A stretch of DNA of 64,000 bases from Cycas panzhihuaensis (taxonomy: Eukaryota > Cycadophyta), in contig CM041465.1 of assembly GCA_023213395.1 (NCBI GenBank), positions 217,689,741 to 217,753,740 on the forward strand. The letters are read 5' to 3'. Positions 1-9,022 of the stretch are shown here, in pieces (within the stretch, counting starts at the first letter, position 1; each line of letters starts with the position of its first letter). The notes below the pieces were generated by a model, which saw only the letters and a list, made by a program, of their open reading frames with translations, searched no databases and was not told where the DNA came from. Position numbers and translations under genes: made by a program.

Positions 1-862
1 CACTTCTTTTTTGTAAAGAAAGGATAGATTAAGAAAAGAATCCTCCTTTTGTAGCCATTGTCTCTTTGCATCTTATATATGTGCATGCAGATAAGAATAA
101 GGTTGGGAAAACATAATTTGATTGAATATATTTTCTTTTGCATTGAAAAGGAAGCATCAAAAAGAAAAATCATACAAATCATTTATCTCTTCCCTCTCTT
201 TTAACTCCTTGAATTAGTTTCTTGAATAAAGGAAAAGAAAGTGAGCCTAAAAGAGAGTGTTTATTATTTGTATGTGTTCCTTTCTTAAGGATGAAGACCT
301 TGACTTCACAATATTATCACGCAATTGAAACAAGGGAAATAACCTTAAACAAGGGAAATAACCTTAACCCTTAGCATAACTAAATAAAACCTTATATTAA
401 GACCAAACCCTTAAGGCAAACCCTTTAGGTAACCTAAGAGATGACCCTATAGACTTATCCTTCAAGATTGACTCCTATACATGCCAAACCTCGCCTTTTT
501 CCTTTAACAACCATTTCCTTCCTCTTGCTCCTAAGAGTCTTTTCTACAAATAACCATCCCTCTCTCACCCCCTCCTTAAGAGGAGGCCTTTCCTCTCCTC
601 TCTTTCACCTTAAGGATAGGAGAGCCCATCTACATCTACTCAGTAATTTGAGGATGCCCTTGCCCAATCCAAATCTAGGAAGGTACTCATATAAAGGGAA
701 ATTCATAAGTGTTATTTATGGGTCTCTGAACCTACATTCTAATGTGTAAACACCCTTTGAGAGTGACCTATCCTCTCTTCTTGAGGTTTCTAGGCCCTTG
801 TTGTAATTATAGTATTAGTTTATAAGCCTATATCCATAGTGACCCCCAGAGGTATGCCTCTC
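1..862 (+). repeat. Tat-1 5' LTR, 3' portion only
   Basis: This stretch aligns nearly end to end with 18274-19116 and stops just before a primer-binding site at 864, as expected for the 3' portion of a 5' LTR. The left part of the LTR lies outside the window. Short frames inside it (468-749 here and 18694-18888 in the other copy) are non-coding look-alikes. Confidence 0.85.
328..365 (+). repeat. 19-bp tandem duplication in the Tat-1 5' LTR
   Basis: The unit aaacaagggaaataacctt occurs twice in a row (328-346, 347-365). The 3' LTR has it once near 18600. This accounts for most of the length difference between the two LTR copies. Confidence 0.9.
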
Positions 863-863
863 T

Positions 864-881
864 TGGCAACCATACTGGGGA
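864..881 (+). other. Tat-1 primer-binding site
   Basis: The sequence TGGCAACCATACTGGGGA starts one base after the LTR end. It begins with TGG, as expected for pairing to a tRNA CCA end, and matches the Tat-3 site at 59148 (TGGCGACCATACTGGGGA) apart from one base, a CpG turned to CA. The primer tRNA was not identified. Confidence 0.75.
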
Positions 882-1121
882 TCTGCTAGTAAGAGAACAT
901 TACAATTTCCCTTATGTTAGCATCACCTTTCTCTTTTTGTGTACACCTTATAGGTTTGTTGGGCAATCCCTAATGCCTTTTCTTTTGATTCTACCCTTAC
1001 CTCTTCCAAAGTTTTAGGTGAAACTTGAATACGATGATTTTCTCATCATCTATGAGGTCTCCCTCCCACTTTAGAAGAATCTCCTTATTCCTCCCTTCCT
1101 TTGTCTAACTCTGAATCGACT
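882..1121 (+). other. Tat-1 leader between primer site and gag
   Basis: Untranslated leader. It can be aligned with 59166-59401 of Tat-3, including the start of the spacer after the primer site and the end just before the shared Met-Glu-Gly-Tyr start. No separate gene seen. Confidence 0.6.
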
Positions 1122-1411
1122 ATGGAGGGGTATCCTTCGTAATGGGCATACCATGCCTATGTTTCTAAGACCCAACAACAAACTTCAACAACTTTATTCT
1201 AAGGTCCTGTTAAGAGGGTAATGACCCTATCTTCTATCTGGGTGACCAAGAACACTCAAATTTCCACCATCTCCCCACACATGATGTGGGTATGTCATCC
1301 TCCATGGAGTATCACCACCTCAATGAGAATACCCATGAGGATCAACCTGTGGATTCCACTTCTCATGAGGACCCTTCCACCTCATATGAGAAAATAGGAA
1401 CCACTGATGTA

Positions 1412-1416
1412 GATGT
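1412..1416. repeat. Left target-site duplication of Cop-1 (GATGT)
   Basis: GATGT lies directly before the TG of the left LTR and again at 9018-9022 after the CA of the right LTR. Five bases is the normal size for plant LTR elements. Confidence 0.95.
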
Positions 1417-1713
1417 TGAAAAGAGTGGATCTATCCTTCATCTCCATGCACTAAACACAAAGGCAAACATGGGAGCAAGAGAGACTTGAGAGAAAGAAAG
1501 TAGCTCTCATAAAATGGGGCGGTAAGAATGAATCTCCTCCATTGAGCTTTACTTTTATATTGAGAGAAGGAGCATTTGAGTTAGGTGAAATGAGATTACA
1601 CATAATGCACATGAAAGTGTATTTCACTTAAGTGATCTAATTTAAAGTTCACTTAAGACCCTTTTTCGAAATAATCAACTAATGTAATGACCTTATGTCA
1701 TTAACCCTTTCCA
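1417..1713 (-). repeat. Cop-1 3' LTR
   Basis: Starts with TG and ends with CA on the plus strand, 297 bp, and matches 8721-9017 with 8 substitutions and no gaps by eye. It lies next to the polypurine tract, which makes it the 3' LTR of this minus-strand element. Confidence 0.95.
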
Positions 1714-1726
1714 ATCTCCCCCTTAA
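1714..1726 (-). other. Cop-1 polypurine tract
   Basis: On the minus strand this reads as a purine run, TAAGGGGGAGAT, directly before the LTR. It primes plus-strand DNA synthesis in LTR elements. Cop-2 has the matching run at 47543-47556. Confidence 0.85.
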
Positions 1727-2146
1727 TGGTAGAAGGTCATTTCATTCTATTTTATTCTATCCTATGAGGTCTTCATTTGAGCCTCTTACAAAGCAAACTA
1801 GTATGATACTTTTGTGGGAAACCCTCATGGGGAAGAAAACCCACAAATTTTCTAATCTACTAACCTAGCTCAGGCAGCTCTTTAAATGTAGCCAGATAGC
1901 TAATCAGTACAATGAATTTTGTAGCTAAAATCTACTGAGTCTCCATATACCATTTGGTCATCCCCCATGCCCTTTCAGGTTTTCACAGCTTCCGATTTTC
2001 TAAAATGATACAACCCTTATCCTTTCGTACCCACATGGGGTTTTCACGAATGGGATAGAGCAGAGACTTACTCTTGTCCTTCTGCGCCCACAAGGGATTT
2101 TTACGAAGGAGACAGAGTATGTTGGTCCTATTGTCATCTCCTTTAA
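1727..2146 (-). other. Cop-1 3' untranslated region with a paired repeat
   Basis: About 420 bp between the RNase H stop and the polypurine tract. It holds two imperfect direct repeats (2016-2065 and 2073-2117), each built around a pyrimidine/ACGAA core followed by a CCCCATGTGGG-like block. Cop-2 keeps the same arrangement at about 47128-47225. No gene seen. Confidence 0.6.
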
Positions 2147-4612
2147 TCAGTCAGAGATGGAGGCCCTAAGGCCGAGTTGCTTTCGGAACTGTTCAAACTT
2201 CACCCTCTTCAGTGGTTTGGTGAAGATATCGGCCACTTGATCTGTTGTGGGGCAGTACTCCAATTGAATTATGCCATCATGAACTAGTTCTCTAATCCTG
2301 TGGACTTTTGTACTTATATGTTTGGTACGATCATGAAATATAGGATTTTTAGACATCTGAATTGTAGATTGATTATCTACATGTAAGCTAGTAGAACTTG
2401 TTTGGGTGGCATTTAATGTATTCAACAATTTTCTAAGCCATATCACCTCCTTGCTTGTCTCAGAAGCAATAATGTACTCAGCTTCAACAGTTGAGTCTGC
2501 AACTATCTTCTGTCGTCTAGATCTCTATGATATTGGTGCTGTTCCAAGAAATGTTACGTACCTAGACGTAGATCTTCCTGTGTCTTTATCTCCGGCAAAG
2601 TCTAAGTCTGTGTATGCATAAAGTTTAAATTTTGCATTGGGTTCATACAACAGACCATATTTGCTAGTCGTCTTTAGGTACCTCAACACTCGTATTACAG
2701 CTTGCCAATGATTCTGCTTAGGATTTGTCATGAATCTTGTAAGAATGCCGATAGAGTGTGCAATATCTGGCCTTGTGTTGGTAGTATAGATGAGACTACC
2801 TACAAGTTGCCTGTAGAGTGTTGCGTTTACCTCCCTATTGTCACCATCAACTGAGAGCTTAATATTAGGCTCCATAGGTTTATCCACTGGTCGAGAACCT
2901 TCCAACTAAAACTTTGTCAAAAGATCGTTGATATATTTTTCTTGGGAGAGAAAGATTTTGCCATCCTTTTGAGTTACTTCAATTCCCAAGTAATATTTCA
3001 TCAACCTGAGGTCAGACAATTCAAAAGTTTTAGTAAGGTCCTTCTTCAGCTGGCTGATTACCTGTTCACTATTCCCCATTATGAGCATGTCATCCACAAA
3101 GATTAAGAGGTAATTGACTTTATCATTTTGGCACTTGATGAATAATGTTGCATCAATATCTTGATAGTCACAAACCTCATATCCAAGTTGCCTCATTCTT
3201 TCAGACAACTTGGTAAACCAAGCATGAGGGGCTTGCTTTAGGCCGTACAAGGACTTTTTGAGCCTGCAAACTTTATGCTCCTGACCGTCAATCTCGTATC
3301 CTTCTGGCTGAGCCATGTAAATTTCTTCTTTAAGGTCCCCATTGAGAAATGTGGTCTTAACAACAAGTTGGTGGATTTTCCAACCCTGTTGAGCAGCCAA
3401 GGCTATAAGAGTTCTGATTGTAGGCCACTTGGTTGTAGAAGCAAAGATTTCAGTGTAGTCAATACCTTCCCTTTGCATGAATCCTTTTACTACCAACCTC
3501 GCCTTGTGTTTTTCTAGGGTGCCATATGATCTATACTTGCTTTTAAACACCCATTTATTTTGAACTACCTTTCTTCCAAGTGGTAGATCAACAAGCTCCT
3601 ATGTACCATTCTTAATAAGAGATCGATACTCTTCATTCATGGTATTTCTCCAAGCTGCATGCTTTACAGCTTCTTGGTACGTTAGGGGCTCTTCATTAAG
3701 AGCAAGATGCAGTTCTGTTGGTTCAAGCTCAATGGAAAGTAATTCATGCATCCTTGCTCTATAGGCACTTCTAGTGCCAGTTTTGCCTACCTCATCTAGT
3801 CGCATGTCCTTGTGTAGCTGGTAGGCTTCACGAAAACCTCGAGTTGGGAATGAGGTTTTCATTTCCACAACCTCTTGATCTTCGTTTTGATCCTGAAAAG
3901 GATCATGTGAAATATTTGGCACAGAGGAAGTTGATGATGCTGGAGAAGATGGGCCAGCCATAGATGTTGGAGAAGATGATCCTTCTGCTATGGCTTTGCC
4001 TTTGTCAACTTGGTTGTTCATAAATGATGGTGTTGGATGTGTACATATTGGATTGGAGTCACAACTTGTATCCTCTGAGGCTCTATTGTTAGATTCCAAG
4101 ATTTTAAGCAACTGTTCAGCATCTCCCCCCCTAAATTTTGGAATCTGGACATCAAATTCAATAACATCACTAAATCGGTATGAAGGCGTCTTGGAGTCAA
4201 GTCTGAGTAATTGATCTTCAGTCTCTGCAAAGATAACATCTCTAGTGATGATGATTTTACACTCTGAAGGTATAAAAACCTTGTATCCCTTTTTGTCCAT
4301 AGGGTATCCAATAAAGATGCCTTTGATGGCTCTATCTTGGAGCTTATTTCTATGTTCCTGCAAAATTTGAGCATAATAAGCAGAGCCAAAATTTCTGAAG
4401 TGGGAGATAGAGGGGGTTTGTCCATACCACATTTCATGTGGAGAGGGGCTGAGCTTGGAGGGACTAACAGTGTTGATGTTATACACAGCAGTCAAGATAG
4501 CCTCAGCCCAAAGATAGATAGGGACATTCTTATATACCAGCATAGCACGAGCCATATTCATGATGGTCCTGTTCATGCTCGGCAACTCCATTTCTTTGGG
4601 GTGTACCTGCAT
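2147..4612 (-). pseudogene. pol: Cop-1 pol, distal frame: integrase C-half, reverse transcriptase, RNase H
   Basis: One frame from 4612 down to 2147, broken only by in-frame stops (near 3597, 2907, 2523 and one more before 2447). Segment 3599-4612 is the integrase C-terminal half (MWYGQTPSISHFRNFGS). Segment 2906-3550 is [33 protein letters not shown] and the active-site motif FVDDML. The first catalytic Asp of RT is lost: the usual QLDVKT reads QLVVKT near 3365. RNase H follows at 2147-2905 (YTDLDFAGD, DNQSTIQMSKNPIFHDRTKH). Copies viral-like RNA into DNA in live relatives; here it is dead. Confidence 0.93.
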
Positions 4613-6198
4613 GATGGTCGATGTTTGATTCCATGTTGGCGTGAGTGCGATTCAAACTCATTGGATGTGTACTCACCACCATTGTCAGTCCTGAGTATTT
4701 TGATCTTGAATCCAGCTTCATTTTCCACGTGGGCCTTGAAAGCTTGAAACATAGAAAAAGCTTCATCCTTCTTTGCAAGAAAAGCAACCCATACTTTCTT
4801 GGTAAAATCATCAATGAAAGTAATATAGTACCACTTCTGTTTGATAGAAGGGATGGGCATAGGACCGCATATATCTGAGTGTACAAGCTGCAAAGGTTGG
4901 CTAGATTTCCACTGACTACGAGGAAAGGATTGTCTTTGAGATTTAGCAATAATACATGCTTCACATTTAAAGGGCTTAGAGGGGAACTTAGGCAAACCAG
5001 GAAGAGTGTCTTGTAGTTCTCTTAAGCGATCAATTTTGATATGGCCCATACAAGCATGCCATAGAGCTGCTTGGGACAACTTTTGAGGAGTCAGGGTTGT
5101 GGTAAAAACAAATTCATCATCAACATAGTGGGCTTCAGAGGATGGTGAGTCAGTTAGGCAAAAAAGTTTACCATCAAGAATTCTGATCATAACCACAGCA
5201 TTTGAAGGAGGGTGAATGACACAGAGAGTTTGATTGTTTGCAGTTACACTCAGATCAAATCAATGAGAGACAAGGGTGGACAGGGAGACAGATTACGCCC
5301 GAGCAAGAATATATAAAACATCAACAAGTGTAAAATCAGGAAGGCACAGGAGTTTCAGAAAAGCAGTTCCAAGTCCTTGATGGTGAGATGATTTGTCAGT
5401 CATGTGTACAACACCACAAACTTCAGAGTCAAAATCTTGAAAGAACTGGCGATGACAAGTCATGTGTTGTGTTGCTCCAGTATCCATGATCCACGATGAA
5501 GTATTTGAGGTAGCACTATTTGCAACTCCAAGTGGTGAAGGCAAAAGTGAATAAGCAAAGCCACAATGAGCCTCAATATACTTAGCGGATCCATCAACAA
5601 CATTTGATGAAGTGGTCCCAATTCTTTGAAGGTGTGCATGAGCAAATTGCGTTCCACCAAAAACATCTTCAAAAGAAGTATTATCAACATTAGGTGCACC
5701 ATGGCGCTGTTGATAACTTGGTAGTTTGTTGGTGGCAGTTCTGTAATTTTTGGCATAATGTCCTCTTCTATTACACCTTTGGCACATGATTGTTTGATTT
5801 CCAATCCAAGTATTGGGTTGGCTGGATTGTCTCTGATTACTGGATCTAGGTCCAGGTTGATTATTTTGGCCTTGGCCTTGAGACTGTTTTTGTTGGAATT
5901 AAGGAGCCTATTGACTAAGAGGACGTTGTCCTTGTTGTCTACCTCTTCCTCTTCCACGGGAATTACCACCTCTACGAGAGTATTGACCTTGATTTTTGGT
6001 GTAACAAAGATCTTCTTCCACTTCAAAAGCATCATTAATTAGATCTGATGTAGTGGCAAAGTTGGTATCAAAGGTCTTATCAAATTCAATGAACTTATCA
6101 GCAAGATGCTCAAAGTTTAGGGTCTTCAAAGTTCCACTGGATTGAAGACTCCCCAATAGATTTTTATAATCTGGGATATGGAGACATGACTGAATCAA
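4573..6198 (-). pseudogene. Cop-1 gag C-terminus, protease, integrase N-half
   Basis: A second frame with stops near 5907, 5790 and 5292. Segment 5908-6198 is the gag C-terminal part, ending in a GR-rich run. At 5787 comes a zinc knuckle, CQRCNRRGHYAKNY, in which the last Cys is Tyr. The protease active site WIMDTGATQHMT is intact at about 5480. Segment 4573-5196 holds the GAG-pre-integrase domain (LWHACMGHI ... CEACIIAK) and the integrase core with two of its catalytic acids, HSDICGP and RTDNGGEY. A frameshift near 4600 moves the reading into the distal frame just before the third catalytic residue. Confidence 0.9.
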
Positions 6199-6578
6199 GA
6201 AAGCCCTTGTAATGCATTGAGTTTTAAAATCTTTATCAATGGCTTGATTGGATGAAGGAGATTGATTGTCTCACTTGCATGTCCTTTCTGCATTTTCAAT
6301 TTGTTCATCTTCAGCACTAAGTGAATAAATTCTAAGTCCGATTTAGTGTCAAAGTTCTTCTTAAGAACTTTCCATGCTGTATCATGTACAGCTTCATCAA
6401 TGAGATTATGCAGGAATAATCGGTAACAAGTAGTATCCACACTGCGGATTTTATCATCATCAAGTTCCCATTGGCATTTAGCTACGGCCTTCATGGGAGC
6501 GGTTGGAGCACCTCTTGTTGAAGCGGTTGTGGTAGTCAGAATCGCAGCAGTGGTATAGGTTGTAAGTGATCTCTCCAT
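6195..6578 (-). pseudogene. gag: Cop-1 gag, N-terminal part
   Basis: Open for 127 codons from an ATG at 6578. It carries the Copia gag (UBN2-like) signature ELDDDKIRSVDTTCY and AWKVLKKNFDTKSDLEF. Cop-2 has the same stretch at 35979-36270 (KSDLEFVHLVLKMNKMKMQK), which supports the start and the frame. The following gag part continues in another frame near 6198, so one small indel is present. Confidence 0.85.
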
Positions 6579-6840
6579 AGACCTTCATACTTTGCAGTAT
6601 TTCTAACACCAGTGAACCACATGTCCTAATTTTCTTTCCCTTTTAGAATGTAGTTCACATTTTGCTTGAAGACATTGTGTCTTTTTAGAAGGGAAGAAAT
6701 GAACAAGGGACTATAAAAGTGATGGTAATAAATGACCGATCACTATTTACAAATGGGAAATGTAATGAAGTAGTGTAGAAGAAGGAAGAAGAAGTGAGAA
6801 TGGTTGCTCAAAGATGAAGGGAGCAACTTAGAGAAAAGTC

Positions 6841-6966
6841 ACCAACACTTGTGACAAATATTAACCTAACGCAGCAGGAATATGAGAAGCACTATGATAA
6901 AAATTGGCCACTAACACTTGTGGCAAATATTAACCTGATGCAGTAAGAATATGAGAAGCACTATGA
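6841..6966. repeat. Tandem duplication with 67-bp period in the Cop-1 leader
   Basis: About 59 bases ending in aatatgagaagcactatgat occur at 6841-6899 and again at 6908-6966 with a few differences. Cop-2 seems to carry a single copy near 35715-35790, so the duplication may be private to Cop-1 or partly lost in Cop-2. Confidence 0.85.
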
Positions 6967-7629
6967 TTATGATTACACTATGGATCACTTTTTATAAATA
7001 AGTAAGTGATCAATATACAAGATTGTAGGCCAATGTAGAAGTTGACATCATTGGGTTTACACAACTTGAAACTCGAATGTAGGATGCGTAATTAACCCAA
7101 TAACCTCTAACTTGTGTCCAACATGTAGTTGAGGTTATTGAAGGGATGCCTAGGTTTCTAGTAGAATTAATTTGGCCTTCACCATGATACATAATCGTGC
7201 TTGGTGATGAAATCCAAGTCATAATCTGAGCCAGTACTCCCAATCCTCACCCAGTTCACCAATGAGCAGCTATATACCTCCTCTAAAGAGTGGTACGTGC
7301 ATACCCATGGCTATGAAGGATATTAGATTGGGTATATTTTAATCTTGTATTAAAGTTTCAGTTTTCCTGGTTGGTTATCAGGATGATCCCTGATTGAGGC
7401 ATGATAGTATGGCTAACCAAACCTCACCAATATTCCGGTTTAGTCCAGTCCCAACTTGAAACCCACACCTCGTTTATGGCACGGCATTCTGCCAACCAAG
7501 GTATCTCAACTTTGGTGAGTGTGTGAACAGGTACAAGATGGCGAAAAATAGCGTACGTGATGCGTTCCTTTTAGGAAGAGTGAAAAGATTATCGAATTGC
7601 ATCAAACGTACATTTAACTGAAAATAATG

Positions 7630-7703
7630 CTTGCTTGGAGTGCTTGCTTGAAGTGCTTGCTTGAAGTGTCTTTGGAGTGCTTGCTTTAAGTGATTTTAGA
7701 GTG
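7630..7703. repeat. Short direct repeats, unit gcttgcttggagt
   Basis: Four to five imperfect tandem copies of gcttgcttg(g/a)agt inside the Cop-1 leader. Function unknown. Confidence 0.75.
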
Positions 7704-8706
7704 CTGAAATGCAATGCCAATAAGTGAGTGAGGACACCAAATATTGCTCTGATCCAGGTGTTTTTTTTTCACTTTTACAATGGGCTTTTAAGCCTTATAA
7801 AAAGGAAGAAATTTTCTTCACTTTTTTTTTCTTTTTCTTTTTTGTTAATACAAAAAAAGTACTCTTCACTAAATCTACAGTAACTTTCTCCCATGATGTC
7901 GAAATGGAGTGCCAATTTTTTTGCTGCAAACTAAACTCAGAGCTTCATCTTCAGGAAGTGGAATTAGGTCCAAATGAGTTCTGGAAAGTTTTTGACAGCC
8001 CTGCAAAGTTAGGAAATTATATTTTTCCAGAATTCTTACTAAAAATAACTGTTGTTCACTAAAATAGCAATAACTTCCTTATACGACATCCAAATTAGGT
8101 GCTGGTTTTTGTGCTAGAAATTAGACTCAGAGCCCCATCTCTGATAATTAGAATCACTTCAATTAGATCTCTGTAGAAGATTTTGCAGATCTGTGAAGTT
8201 CAGCAATCAAATTGTATTTCTACAAAAATTTCAGCTTGCTAATATCTCATTAACACATGATACCATATGAAATTTCCATCATTTTTTGATCACCAAGATC
8301 CCAATATGGGCAAGGTGAGAGTATACAATGATAGATATTTTAAATGGATCAAAATTCTTTAAAAACAATGGGTAAAAACTCCCCTTATAATCATTCTTCT
8401 AAATGCTAGAAAAATTTCGGTAGCATTTCCCCTTGTTAAATGGACAAAAAAGGGAAAAGAAAAAGAAGAATGAGATAGCATGAATGGCCAGCAAAGGATT
8501 AGAATCCTTGGGCCTTACAACTCCTTGTATTATGCTTCCAAACCTGCAAAAGAGAAAGGAAAAGCAAACAATACAAAATATGCTATCATAATAACTTGAA
8601 AATATTTCTAAATTCACTTTCACAATCTCCTTCACCACATGGATTATGCGGGAGAAGGAAGTGATGGCTCCATTGCAAGTGCAAGTGGGGAATATGAAGG
8701 AAGCAA

Positions 8707-8718
8707 GCTCTGATACCA
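8707..8718 (-). other. Cop-1 primer-binding site (initiator Met tRNA type)
   Basis: The minus strand reads TGGTATCAGAGC, the common plant Copia primer site pairing with initiator methionine tRNA. It lies two bases inside the 5' LTR. Confidence 0.93.
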
Positions 8719-8720
8719 CA

Positions 8721-9017
8721 TGAAAAGAGTGGATCTATCCTTCATCTCCATGCACTAAACACAAAGGCAAACATGGGAGCAAGAGAGACTTGAGAGAAAG
8801 AAAGTAGCTCTCACAAAATGGGGAGGTAAGAATGAATCTCCTCCATTGAGCTTTACTTTTATATTGAGAGAGGGAGCATTTGAGTTAGGTGAAATGAAAT
8901 TACACATAATGCACATGAAAGTGCATTTCACTTAAGTGATCTAATTTAAAGTTCACTTAAGACCCTTTTTCAAAATAATCAACTAATGTTATGACCTTAT
9001 GTCATTAACCCTTTTCA
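8721..9017 (-). repeat. Cop-1 5' LTR
   Basis: 297 bp, TG...CA, paired with 1417-1713. It abuts the primer site, which makes it the 5' LTR of the minus-strand element and the place where transcription would start. Confidence 0.95.
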
Positions 9018-9022
9018 GATGT
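9018..9022. repeat. Right target-site duplication of Cop-1 (GATGT)
   Basis: Perfect match to 1412-1416. Tat-1 gag resumes from here. Confidence 0.95.

Larger units (their letters stand above)
6579..8706 (-). other. Cop-1 long leader of about 2.1 kb
   Basis: More than 2 kb separates the primer site from gag, far longer than in most Copia elements. The part near 6980-7500 aligns by eye with 35100-35650 of Cop-2. Short open frames (7010-7243, 8399-8719, both -) are not kept as frames in Cop-2, so I treat the leader as non-coding. It holds a T-rich run at 7825-7860 and two local repeat sets listed separately. Confidence 0.7.
1417..9017 (-). mobile_element. Cop-1: full-length Ty1/Copia element, recently decayed
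   Basis: A complete Copia element of 7601 bp on the minus strand, with two 297-bp LTRs, a Met-tRNA-type primer site, a leader of about 2.1 kb, and gag, protease, integrase, RT and RNase H in that order, which defines Copia. LTRs differ at 8 of 297 positions by eye (97 percent identity), so insertion is fairly recent. Coding parts have two frameshifts (near 6195 and 4600) and several in-frame stops. The RT and the gag zinc knuckle have changed key residues, so it cannot act alone. It sits inside the gag of Tat-1. Confidence 0.95.

Noticed and set aside
468-749. 93-codon frame, with a partner at 18694-18888
   Set aside because: Both are in the Tat-1 LTR. The similarity comes from LTR identity, and neither has protein features beyond a leucine run from T-rich DNA.
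7724-8062. 112-codon plus-strand frame
   Set aside because: In the Cop-1 leader, antisense to the element, with a Phe run from a T tract; no counterpart in Cop-2.
8399-8719. 106-codon minus-strand frame at the start of the Cop-1 leader
   Set aside because: Overlaps the primer site, Phe/Ser rich, and not supported by Cop-2.
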